Notes: generated by a model from the letters alone, not told the origin. A DNA stretch of 6,934 bases from Propionibacterium sp. (GCA_012719335.1 JAAYAO010000074.1:1-6934), one strand, 5' to 3'; shown: positions 1-6,492, counted from the stretch's first letter. Made by a program: numbers and translations.

Positions 1-134
1 AACGGCCGTTCCTCGGTGGGCGCCCAGGCGTACACGTCGAGGTGCACCCCGACCGCCCTCGCCGCAGCCGTCGCCGTCATACCCCCATCCATCAACGACA
101 AGAACTCTTGCCGGACCTCTTCGGAATACCTCAC
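1..134 (-). CDS. Transposase-like helix-turn-helix protein, N-terminal fragment (cut by window edge)
   Basis: Reading the minus strand from a GTG at 134-132 gives 44 codons running off the left edge. The residues begin (M)RYSEEVRQEFLSLMDGG and continue through MTATAAARAVGV. This fits the N-terminal helix-turn-helix of actinobacterial transposases, most like the IS30 type: a Y-S-E-x-V-R-x-E-F opening, then an A-rich helix and a G-V-H turn. A purine-rich stretch (GAGG, 139-142) lies 4 nt before the GTG; this is short spacing but usable. The catalytic domain lies outside the window, so family and intactness cannot be decided. It could also be a stand-alone HTH protein. The strand, frame and HTH character are seen; the IS30 assignment is inference from remembered family resemblance. 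Confidence 0.6.
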   Translation of the reverse strand, partial: MRYSEEVRQEFLSLMDGGMTATAAARAVGVHLDVYAWAPTEERP

Positions 135-178
135 AACACCTCACATCGATCAGGTGTTGCACCCATTCCTTGAACTCA
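1..178 (-). mobile_element. Possible end of an IS30-like insertion sequence
   Basis: The transposase-like fragment at 1-134 is followed, within 45 bp upstream of its start, by caggtgttgcacccattcc (151-169) and then ttgaactcac (170-179). This resembles the terminal inverted repeats of IS30-type elements, which often carry a TGTTGCA block followed by a TTGAA block close to the transposase start. Only one end is inside the window, so the inverted repeat and any target duplication cannot be confirmed. The boundary near 178 is a guess. The adjoining non-coding, repeat-rich DNA fits an insertion between genes. Confidence 0.35.
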
Positions 179-197
179 CGAAGCCAATATGGCTTCG
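179..197. repeat. Small perfect hairpin
   Basis: The arms cgaagcc (179-185) and ggcttcg (191-197) are perfect reverse complements around the A/T loop aatat. There is no T-run on either side, so it is not a classic intrinsic terminator. It lies immediately outside the putative insertion-sequence end and may be part of the disrupted intergenic region. Function unknown. Confidence 0.4.
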
Positions 198-263
198 GTG
201 GTCGCCATGCTCGAGGTTTCGGTCGGGCATCTGCCCGGCGGCCGGTGAGAATGAGCCCGCCGG

Positions 264-308
264 GGGTTTCGACACGGGTCGCAAGCGACCCTGCTCACCG
301 GCGTGGTG
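264..308. repeat. Palindromic extragenic repeat, copy 1
   Basis: The stretch starts gggtttcgacac (264-275), then has a perfect 7-bp stem gggtcgc/gcgaccc (276-282 and 285-291) with loop aa, then a degenerate right flank tgctcaccggcgtgg (292-306). Copy 2 at 340-383 shares the gtttcgacacg left flank and the gctca-cc-gcgtgg right flank but has a different, still self-complementary stem. Conserved flanks with a stem that changes while staying paired are typical of REP-like elements. Repeats of this general form recur in actinobacterial intergenic regions as I remember them; that is not checked here. Confidence 0.6.
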
Positions 309-339
309 GGAGCGGGGTCCGGTTCGGCGTGTACCGCAC

Positions 340-383
340 GGGGTTTCGACACGCCGCTACGCGGCGGCTCAACCAGCGTGGCG
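340..383. repeat. Palindromic extragenic repeat, copy 2
   Basis: It starts with ggggtttcgacac (340-352, sharing its last C with the stem), followed by a perfect 6-bp stem cgccgc (352-357) and gcggcg (361-366) with loop tac, and then gctcaaccagcgtggc (367-382). The GGTT of the left flank can pair with AACC of the right flank as an outer stem. The right flank is also the first part of the tandem repeat unit that follows, so this copy appears to be the source of the array at 367-482. It lies about 100 bp beyond the helicase stop codon, and its hairpin might help end helicase transcription or protect the mRNA end; that is inference. Confidence 0.65.
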
Positions 384-482
384 GGGGCGCAAGCCCGGCT
401 CAACCAGCGTGGCGGGGGCACAGGCCCGGCTCAACCAGCGTGGCGGGGGCACAGGCCCGGCTCAACCAGCGTGGCAAGCCGG
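367..482. repeat. 31-bp tandem direct repeat, three full units plus a partial one
   Basis: Units start at 367, 398 and 429, each opening with gctcaaccagcgtggc and ending in gcccg. A fourth unit from 460 keeps the first 16 bases and then diverges at caagccg, running up against the helicase stop codon at 484-486. Units 2 and 3 are identical; unit 1 differs at two positions (gcaagcccg against acaggcccg). Within each unit gggc and gccc can form a 4-bp stem with a 4-base loop (gcaa in unit 1, acag in units 2 and 3). There are no unique spacers, so it is a minisatellite-like array and not CRISPR. Confidence 0.9.
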
Positions 483-483
483 C

Positions 484-1785
484 TCAGGCGGCGCGGGAAC
501 GGGACCGCCGTCCGCGGCTGCGGGAACGCTGTTGTTGGCCACCGCGGCGAGGCCGCCCCGACGCCGGCGGCTGGGACTGCTGCTGTGGCGCGCCGATTCG
601 GGCGGCCACCTCGGCGGCGTCCAATCGCACCCGCTCACCGGGGGCCAGCCCGTGCAGCACCTCGGCCGAGGCATCGCGCGTCTGCGCGGTGATCTTGGCC
701 GCCCGCATCAGCGACTGCACCTCACGGCGCTGTTCGGGCGTCGCGATGGTGACCACGGTGCCGGTGTTACCGGCCCGGGCGGTTCGTCCGGAGCGGTGCA
801 GGTACGCCTTGTGTTCGGCCGGCGGGTCGGCGTGCACGACCAGCGCCACCTCGTCGACGTGGATGCCGCGGGCGGCGATGTCGGTGGCCACCAGGGTCTG
901 CACCCGACCCGACCCGAAGGCATCCAGATTGCGGGTGCGGGCGTTCTGGCTCAGGTTGCCGTGCAGGTCCACCGCCGGAATGCCGCGTCCGACGAGTTGT
1001 TTGGCCAGTCGCTTCGCCCCGTGCTTGGTGCGGGTGAAGAAGATGGTGCGCCCCGGGGCGGCGGCCAGGTCGGCGATCACATCGGTGCGCCGCTCGGCAG
1101 GCACGGTCAGCAGGTGGTGCTCCATGGTGGCCACCGGGGAGGTGGGCGAATCCGCCTCATGCACCACGGGGTCGGTCAGGAATTGCTTCACCAGTACGTT
1201 GACGGCCTTGTCCAGGGTGGCCGAGAAGAGCAGCCGCTGCGAACCGGCCGGGGTCGCGGCCAGAATCTTCTTCACCCCGGGCAGGAAGCCCATGTCACTC
1301 ATGTGGTCGGCCTCGTCGATCACGGTGATCTCGATGTCGGCCAACGACAGATGTCCCTGATCGCGCAGGTCGAGCAGACGGCCAGGGGTGGCGACCAGCA
1401 CGTCGACGCCGGCGGTCAGCGCCCGCACCTGCGGGTTCTGATTCACCCCACCGAAGATGGTCAGCGCCGACAGGCGGGCCGCATCGGCCAGCGGCCGCAG
1501 GGATTCGGTGATCTGGGCGGCCAGTTCCCGGGTCGGGGCCAGTACCAGGGCCCGCGGCCGGCCCTTGGCGGGGCGGCGCCGGTCGGCGGCCAGCCGGGTC
1601 ACGATCGGCAACAGAAAGGCGTAGGTCTTTCCCGACCCGGTACGGCCGCGGCCGAGCACATCGCGGCCGGCCAGCGAATCGGGCAGGGTGGCGTGCTGAA
1701 TCGGGGTCGGGGTCTCGATGCCACGTTCGGCGAGCACCGAGCACAAGTTGCTGGGCACGCCGAGGCGTGCGAAAAGCGAAGTCAC
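484..1785 (-). CDS. DEAD-box ATP-dependent RNA helicase (RhlE-like)
   Basis: A 433-residue cytoplasmic ATP-driven RNA unwinding enzyme, used in bacteria for mRNA decay, ribosome assembly and cold adaptation. Both RecA-like domains are complete: Q-motif (TPTPIQ, about 25-30), motif I GRTGSGKT (47-54), Ia PTRELA (84-89), GG (112-113), Ib TPGR (133-136), II DEAD (157-160), III SAT (188-190), IV-region IFFTRTK (248-254), V ATDIAARGIHVD (300-311) and VI HRSGRTARAG (330-339). The last 35 or so residues form a Q- and R/S-rich basic tail, a likely RNA-binding extension. The GTG start at 1785-1783 is preferred because AAGGA lies about nine bases upstream and the Q-motif follows at normal distance. The frame stays open to 2400, but that extension has no helicase features. 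The next gene upstream is divergent; a repeat array follows directly downstream. Exact orthology (RhlE, CsdA or DeaD type) is uncertain. Confidence 0.95.
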   Translation of the reverse strand: MTSLFARLGVPSNLCSVLAERGIETPTPIQHATLPDSLAGRDVLGRGRTGSGKTYAFLLPIVTRLAADRRRPAKGRPRALVLAPTRELAAQITESLRPLADAARLSALTIFGGVNQNPQVRALTAGVDVLVATPGRLLDLRDQGHLSLADIEITVIDEADHMSDMGFLPGVKKILAATPAGSQRLLFSATLDKAVNVLVKQFLTDPVVHEADSPTSPVATMEHHLLTVPAERRTDVIADLAAAPGRTIFFTRTKHGAKRLAKQLVGRGIPAVDLHGNLSQNARTRNLDAFGSGRVQTLVATDIAARGIHVDEVALVVHADPPAEHKAYLHRSGRTARAGNTGTVVTIATPEQRREVQSLMRAAKITAQTRDASAEVLHGLAPGERVRLDAAEVAARIGAPQQQSQPPASGRPRRGGQQQRSRSRGRRSRSRAA

Positions 1786-1794
1786 AGTTGTTTT

Positions 1795-1799
1795 TCCTT
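1795..1799 (-). promoter_or_regulatory. Ribosome binding site of the helicase gene
   Basis: AAGGA on the minus strand, nine bases before the GTG start at 1785. It decides the start codon, since no comparable site precedes any earlier in-frame start. It lies inside the 3' end of a short upstream ORF whose TGA overlaps the GTG, so initiation could be coupled to its translation. Confidence 0.7.
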
Positions 1800-1924
1800 G
1801 GGCGTCTCGCCCGACGCGCTCGTGCTGAAGCTGATCCGGTTGATCAGTGCGGCGCGACCAGCAGCCCGTCCGGGCCGCATCATCGAAAGATCCGAGGCAA
1901 GACTGGTGCGGATCTCCGGCACAG

Positions 1925-1930
1925 ACGCTA
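1925..1930 (-). promoter_or_regulatory. Candidate -10 box for the helicase gene
   Basis: TAGCGT on the minus strand matches the actinobacterial TAnnnT -10 pattern. No convincing -35 is visible; the expected position falls in a tandem direct repeat of cgaatcgg (1944-1951 and 1952-1959), which could be a protein-binding site. Start of transcription here would leave a 5' leader of about 130 nt before the helicase GTG, in line with the long leaders often seen for cold-inducible helicases. An alternative minus-strand -10, TATCTT, lies at 2090-2095. Prediction only. Confidence 0.35.
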
Positions 1931-2144
1931 CCGCCCCGTGGCCCGAATCGGCGAATCGGGCTGCGAGGCCGGACCATCGTGAGATGGCCCGGGACGAGAT
2001 GCCCCCGGCCAATGGTGGGGTGCACGCCGTGGTGTGGCGCGTCGTGCCTCAACCGCGTCCGTCCCGCCTCAGGGCCCACCCGGGGGCCGAAGATAGGGCG
2101 TCTGCCCCATGTGTGACCCCCCGCCTCAGGCGGATCGTGGAGAC

Positions 2145-2354
2145 ATGTTCCAGCATGACTACGAGTACCTGCAGCAGTACCTCGCCCGGCGACGTGACTG
2201 GGTTGCCCGGGCCGACGAGGAGCGGCTGGCCCGGCAGATCTCCGAGGGATGGTTGCGCCGGCTGCGGAGCAGGTTGCGCCGACCCGTCCGGGCCGAGGCA
2301 CCGTCGCGGCGATCGGTCGAACGTGGCCGCCTCGGTGTCTCCGGCGTCTGCTGA
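2145..2354 (+). CDS. Small basic hypothetical protein
   Basis: A 69-residue protein starting MFQHDYEYLQQYLARRRDW, then an arginine-rich, probably helical segment (ADEERLARQISEGWLRRLRS) and a less structured tail. I do not recognise a named family; short proteins with a Y-rich start followed by an RL-rich helix occur frequently in actinobacteria next to regulators. There is no signal peptide or membrane segment. GGAG (2139-2142) is only two bases before this ATG, which is poor spacing. An alternative in-frame ATG at 2109 would add 12 residues and could be read leaderless from TAGGGC at 2094-2099. A 5-bp stem (ccgcc/ggcgg, 2121-2133) precedes the start. The stop is 21 bp before the regulator ATG, so the two may be co-transcribed. 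Reality as a gene is moderately supported by the non-random amino acid pattern. Confidence 0.5.
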   Translation: MFQHDYEYLQQYLARRRDWVARADEERLARQISEGWLRRLRSRLRRPVRAEAPSRRSVERGRLGVSGVC

Positions 2355-2364
2355 TCCGGCCGTG

Positions 2365-2377
2365 ATCGTGACACGAT
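2365..2377. promoter_or_regulatory. Palindrome overlapping the regulator start codon
   Basis: The arms atcgtg (2365-2370) and cacgat (2372-2377) are perfect reverse complements around a single A, and the right arm runs into the ATG at 2376. It could be an operator for autoregulation or could restrict translation initiation. No ribosome binding site is visible here. The site is short and may be chance. Confidence 0.3.
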
Positions 2378-2708
2378 GACGTGTGTGTTTCCTGCCCCAC
2401 GATTGGTCGGCCGGGCTGCCGAACTGGACGAGCTGACCCGCATCGCCGACGCCGTCCGCGACGGCAGCGGCGGGCAACTGGTGTTGTTGCCCGGTGAAGC
2501 CGGGATCGGTAAGACCACCACGATCCGCGCTTTCTGCGCGACCCGGGAAGCCACCGTGCTCACCGGCCAATGCCTGATGTTCGGTGCCGAAACGATGCCG
2601 TTGGCCGCGACCAGCCACGCGCTGCGCGACCTGGTCACCCGGTTCGGGCCCGATCGGGTCGCGCAATGGGCCGGCGCCGGCGCCGATGCCCTGGCCACGA
2701 TCGTCCCG

Positions 2709-2714
2709 GCGCGC
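2709..2714 (+). other. Frameshift site 1: extra GC dinucleotide in gcgcgc
   Basis: Before this site the regulator frame reads ...ADALATIVPA; after it the family-like sequence LGGGTAEVGRMQQFEAVAAV resumes in another frame starting at c2714. Two fewer bases (gcgc in place of gcgcgc) join the two perfectly. A short dinucleotide repeat is a likely slippage or assembly-error spot. Confidence 0.75.
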
Positions 2715-5066
2715 TGGGCGGAGGTACCGCGGAAGTCGGGCGGATGCAGCAATTCGAGGCCGTCGCCGCGGTACTGGAGGGTGCGGCCGGCGAGCACCCG
2801 GTGATTCTGGTGGTGGAGGACCTGCACTGGGCCGACGCCGCCACAGCGCACCTGCTGCAGTTCCTCTCCTCGGTGTTGTCCGCCCAAGCCCCCGTCCTGA
2901 TCCTGGTGAGTTACCGCTCCGATGAACTCACCGGCCCGCATCCGTTGCGCTCCGCACTCGCCGAGTTGCAGCGCCGGCCCCGGGTGCATCGGGTCGGCCT
3001 CGACCCGATGGCCGCCCACGAGATCGTCGAACTGATCGAACCACTGCACACGATGTCCTCCGACGCAATCGCGCGGGTGGTGGAACGTTCCGAAGGGGTG
3101 CCCTACTTCGCCGAGGAGTTGGCCGCCTGTGGGGCGGTCGGCACCCTGCCCAGCACCCTGCGCGAAGCCCTGTTGGTGCGCGTACGGCAACTGTCCCCGG
3201 CCACCCAACGCCTGCTGCAGGTGGCCGCGGTGGCCGGCAACCGGTTCACCGCGGAGTTGCTGTCGGCGGTCACCGGTGATCCCGATCCGTCCGACGAGTT
3301 GCGTGAGGCCGTGGCCGCGACCGTGTTGGTGCCGGTCGACGGCGCCTTCGCCTTTCGCCACGCCCTGCTGACCGAGGTGATGACCAGCGAATTGCTGCCC
3401 GGGGAGGCCAAGCGGCTGCACGGCGCCTACGCCGATGCGATCACCGCCCACCCCGACCGTTTCGACAGCCACGATGTGTCGCAGCATCTGTTGCAGGCGG
3501 GCCGTCCCCAGGCGGCTTTCCGGGCCTGCCTGGCCCGCGCCGAGCAGCTCGGCGAGGCGCATCTGGACAATGTCGGCCTGTTCGAAACCGCGCTGGACCT
3601 GTGGGATCAGGTGGACGATCCCGAGTCGATCTCCGGTGGTGGTCGTGACGACCTGCTGTTGCGCGCGGCCAGGGCCGCCAACCGCACCGGCGACTCCCAC
3701 CGGGTGTACAAACTGGCCCGGGCCTGCCTGGACGCCACCCCGGCCGATGCCGACCGCAGCGTACGGGCCCACCGGATGGTGACCCTCGCCGAGGCGATGG
3801 AGTTCTCCGGTGCCGGCGACGGCTTGGCCTTGGCCAACGAGGCCTTCACCCTGATCGCCCAGGATCCACCGGGCACGGCCTGGTTGGGGGCGATCGCATT
3901 GATCGCGCAACTGGAGATGCTGCGCGGTGATCGGCGAGTGGCCGTTCGGCGCGCGGAGGAGGGCCTGGTCCTGGCCGACTCGCTGGGCACGGTGCGCTAC
4001 CAGCGGCGCTTGCGCAACACCCGGGCCAGTGCGCTGGCAAACCTCGGCCATGAGGACGAGTCGCACCGCGTCCTGGCCGAGCTGTGCGAACGACTGCCGC
4101 AGCACTCCGAACCCGGCGAACCCGAGTCGGCCGCCCGCAGTCAGGTCGAAACACTGGAACGCTCCCAGATTCGCCACTTCATCAACTTCTCCCACGTGTT
4201 GAACCTCGCCGGCGAATACGAGCGGGCTGCCGACGTGGCCCGCAAGGGCATGGATCGGGCTCGCGAGCTGGGGCTCGCCCGGTCATCGGGGGCGATGGCA
4301 TCGGGCAATCGCGCCGAGCCGCTGTTGGCGCTCGGCCGGTGGTCCGAGGCGGACACCCTGGTCGAGCAGGCCCTGAGTCACGGCCCGCCGATGGAGTACT
4401 TCATTCAACTGCTGGCCCTGCGTGGAGAGCTGGCTTGGTTGCGCGGTGACCCCCGGCGTGCCCGCAGTTGCAGCGACGAGTTGCTGCGGATCGTCAACTC
4501 GCGACATGCCCAACCGCAACAACTGGTGCACGTGCACTGGGTCGCGGCCCGCCTGGATCTCGATGCCGAAGCCCCGGATACGGCAGCAAAGCAGGTGCTC
4601 CGGGCCCTGACCGTGAGCCCGCACGAGCACCCCACCCCGCGATGGCGGTTGGCGGTGCTGGGACGGTTGGCCATCGCTCGCGGAGCAGTCGGCCTCACCC
4701 ACGACCTGCTCGACGGGTTCGTCGAAGCCATGCCCCCGGTGCGGATGACCCCACTGCTCAGCGTCGCCGACAAGGCTGCCCGTACCGGTGCGTCCGACGA
4801 CTGGCATGCCGTCCTCGATGTCGACCCGGCCCGGTTGCCGGTGTGGTTGGAACTGACCGCACTCGACGAGTTGGCCGAGGCCCAATTGCGGGAACGCAGC
4901 TCCGCCTCCGAGATCATCGAGCGGGGTCGGGCGCTGGCCGCGAAACTGGGTGCCGCCGGGTTCGTCGAGCGGTTCGCCGATTCGGCTCGCCGCGACCGGA
5001 TCACCCGCTCCGAGCGCCCGGGTGGGCTCACCCCGCGCGAACTCGAGGTGCTGCGGCTGGTCGCCC

Positions 5067-5072
5067 GGGGGG
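5067..5072 (+). other. Frameshift site 2: extra G in a G6 run within the HTH
   Basis: The HTH reads LTPRELEVLRLVARG up to the run of six G, then QSNAQIAITLVVSAKTASVH in a frame one base later. Five G would give the canonical R-G-Q-S-N-A-Q junction of LuxR HTH domains. The lesion destroys the recognition helix if real. Confidence 0.85.
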
Positions 5073-5249
5073 CAGTCCAACGCCCAGATCGCAATAACCC
5101 TGGTGGTGTCGGCCAAGACCGCCAGCGTGCACGTGTCGAACATCCTGGCGAAGCTGGGGGTGTCGTCACGCACCGAGGCCGCAGCCTGGGCACATCGACA
5201 CGGCGTCGCCGACTGAATCCGGCAGTCGACACCGGTGCCCGACCCGCGT

Positions 5250-6287
5250 CTACTCCCCCGGGGTGGGCAACCCGAGCTCGGCCCGCACCTGATCGGCGCT
5301 GAGGTCTCCCGGGCGGGCCCCGGTGGCCGCGGCGTGCCGGGCCAGCCCGGCCAGCAAGGTGTTGACCGGGGCCACCTGCCCCGTGGCGTTGGCGATCGCG
5401 GTGATCTCGCCGTTCAGGTAGTCGGTCTCGACGCTGCCGCGGCCCTTGGCCAGGGATTGCCAGGTCGATCCACCCAGTTCGGCCGGTGCCCCGGGCACCT
5501 CGGCGATCCGCGGCCCGTCCTTGCGCACCGCCGCTTCGGTCTCGTCGTCGGTGATCTCGATGCCGGCCGCGGCGATCACCCGCCGGGCTTCGGCCTCGGC
5601 AGCCTCGGTGATGTCGCGTGCCCCCGCACCCGGCCCGAGCAGGGCTTGCACCACGTTGCCGAGGTTGGTGATCAACTTGCGGTACTTCCAGGGCATCACG
5701 TCATCGGGGGTCGGCACGACCATCTTGGTCGTGCCCCAGTCGCGGCTCATCTCGGCCAGCAGTTCGCGGTCGGCGTCGGTGGTGAGTGCCGCGGGCACCC
5801 GGGCGCAGTGCAGCACCGCCACGGTCGGGGTGAAGCGGGCGATCACCACACCGGGTTCGAGGTTCACCGTGGGTGCCCAGACACACATCCCGATCACCCG
5901 GGCGAACCAGCGGTGCGCGATGTGCTCGGCCGCCACCCCGTTGGTGGCCAGAATCACCGGTAATGCCGCCCCGGCGGTCGAGGTCGTGCCGTCGGCCATC
6001 CGCACCGGCACGTCGGCCCAGGTGGAGAGAGCATCGGCGACCTGGTGGGTCTTCACCGCGACCAGCAGCACATCGTCCTCGGTCAGCTCGGCCTCGGCCG
6101 GGTCGAGCCACACCGGCGCCCGCACCGTGTCGGTGTCGTCGGGACTCATCAGGGTCAGCCCGCGCTCGCGCAGGGCCCGACCGTGCTCGCCGCGCGCCAC
6201 CCACACCGTGTCGATACCCGCCAACGCCAGCCGCGCACCGATCGTGCCGCCGACCGCCCCTGCCCCGATGATCACGTACCTGGTCAT
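5250..6287 (-). CDS. Ketopantoate reductase family protein (ApbA/PanE-like)
   Basis: A complete 345-residue NAD(P)H-dependent oxidoreductase of the 2-dehydropantoate 2-reductase family; PanE reduces ketopantoate to pantoate for pantothenate/CoA synthesis in the cytoplasm. The N-terminus carries the Rossmann dinucleotide loop GAGAVGGTIGARLALAG (8-24). The C-terminal domain keeps the catalytic signature: the lysine and asparagine in KLITN (K204, N208), the substrate-contact serine in GSTWQS (S274), and the acidic residue in SVETDYLNGEI (E287). Length is slightly above the roughly 300 usual for E. coli PanE. Actinobacteria often have several paralogues with unproven substrates, so pantoate synthesis here is inference; no other pantothenate gene is in view. 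The ATG at 6287-6285 has no Shine-Dalgarno but has a -10 box at the distance expected for a leaderless mRNA. The gene converges on the broken regulator (33 bp between stops) and diverges from the P450. Confidence 0.88.
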   Translation of the reverse strand: MTRYVIIGAGAVGGTIGARLALAGIDTVWVARGEHGRALRERGLTLMSPDDTDTVRAPVWLDPAEAELTEDDVLLVAVKTHQVADALSTWADVPVRMADGTTSTAGAALPVILATNGVAAEHIAHRWFARVIGMCVWAPTVNLEPGVVIARFTPTVAVLHCARVPAALTTDADRELLAEMSRDWGTTKMVVPTPDDVMPWKYRKLITNLGNVVQALLGPGAGARDITEAAEAEARRVIAAAGIEITDDETEAAVRKDGPRIAEVPGAPAELGGSTWQSLAKGRGSVETDYLNGEITAIANATGQVAPVNTLLAGLARHAAATGARPGDLSADQVRAELGLPTPGE

Positions 6288-6293
6288 GTCCGG

Positions 6294-6299
6294 ATTCTA
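6294..6299 (-). promoter_or_regulatory. -10 box for leaderless transcription of the reductase gene
   Basis: TAGAAT on the minus strand fits TAnnnT, and six bases separate it from the ATG, putting the transcription start at or next to the A of the start codon. The lack of any Shine-Dalgarno sequence agrees with a leaderless mRNA, a common arrangement in actinobacteria. No clear -35 is seen. Confidence 0.6.
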
Positions 6300-6328
6300 G
6301 GGGCGCCGGCTCGACTGCCCGATGGCCG

Positions 6329-6405
6329 CTGCTGCAAACCGCCTTCTTTCCGGCCGTTAGCCGAAATAGGACGTCAAGAGGTGAAAACAAGGCGGTTTGC
6401 AGCAG
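6329..6405. repeat. 77-bp element with 17-bp perfect terminal inverted repeats (MITE candidate)
   Basis: The ends ctgctgcaaaccgcctt (6329-6345) and aaggcggtttgcagcag (6389-6405) are perfect reverse complements, separated by 43 bp. After one mismatch the pairing continues for three more bases, and with wobble pairs much of the interior can pair further on the minus-strand RNA. The element is directly flanked by gccg on both sides (6325-6328 and 6406-6409), a possible 4-bp target duplication. The interior is less GC-rich than its surroundings (tttcacctcttgacgtcc on the minus strand) and too short to code. It lies between divergent genes, about 30 bp upstream of the reductase -10 box. It could be a miniature transposable element, a REP-like repeat or a structured RNA. 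Confidence 0.7.
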
Positions 6406-6475
6406 GCCGGTTGCCGACCCACCACGTCGGGAGACCACTTGGGTCGCCCGGCCTCGCGACTTTCGCGTACTGACC

Positions 6476-6492
6476 GGGCGCGGTGGGCGCCC
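6476..6492. repeat. Short inverted repeat in the reductase-P450 intergenic region
   Basis: gggcgc (6476-6481) and gcgccc (6487-6492) are perfect reverse complements around ggtgg. It lies about 90-107 bp before the P450 start and could be an operator half-site pair, though short G/C palindromes are frequent by chance in this DNA. Confidence 0.25.

Larger units (their letters stand above)
2376..5216 (+). pseudogene. LuxR-family large ATPase transcriptional regulator, broken by two frameshifts
   Basis: Large ATP-binding LuxR (LAL/MalT-like) regulators use an N-terminal AAA/STAND ATPase as a signal switch, TPR-like helical repeats for ligand or partner sensing, and a C-terminal LuxR HTH for DNA binding. 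Removing two extra bases within gcgcgc (2709-2714) and one extra G from the G6 run (5067-5072) gives a continuous 945-aa protein, a normal length for the class. Walker A GEAGIGKT is at 40-47, Walker B VILVVEDLHWAD at 142-153, an A/L-rich TPR-like region at roughly 400-860, and the HTH from LTPRELEVL (884) through SVHVSNILAKLGVSSRTEA to the end. As written, translation from ATG 2376 stops at 2804 after 142 residues, between Walker A and Walker B; the middle frame runs past the HTH to 5302. The extra bases total three, so start and end share a phase. The rest is intact over about 780 residues, so the lesions are recent or are sequencing errors. The start is chosen by homology (PRLVGRAAELDEL); no Shine-Dalgarno is visible. 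Confidence 0.85.

Noticed and set aside
367..482. CRISPR array
   Set aside because: Units are contiguous 31-bp direct repeats without unique spacers, and no cas gene is present.
16..2379. Very long open frame on the plus strand opposite the helicase
   Set aside because: It is antisense to a helicase with every conserved motif, spans the repeat array, and is rich in G, R and P without domain character; high GC keeps the opposite frame open.
1786..2400. N-terminal extension of the helicase up to 2400
   Set aside because: The frame is open, but the sequence is R/P/G-rich filler without helicase features and overlaps the small divergent gene; GTG at 1785 has a ribosome binding site at good spacing.
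2709..2714. Programmed ribosomal frameshift in the regulator
   Set aside because: No slippery heptamer or downstream stimulatory structure is evident, and a second lesion in a G run is easier to explain by indels or sequencing error.
2159..4195. Long open frame on the minus strand opposite the regulator
   Set aside because: It mirrors the codon pattern of the regulator; the composition (G, Q, H, R-rich) has no recognisable domain.
5217..5249. Intrinsic terminator between the convergent genes
   Set aside because: Only a 4-bp ggca/tgcc stem and the 8-bp palindrome caccggtg are seen, with no T-run on either strand.
5446..6300. Plus-strand open frames opposite the reductase gene
   Set aside because: Antisense to a gene with clear Rossmann and catalytic motifs; serine/alanine-rich shadow composition.
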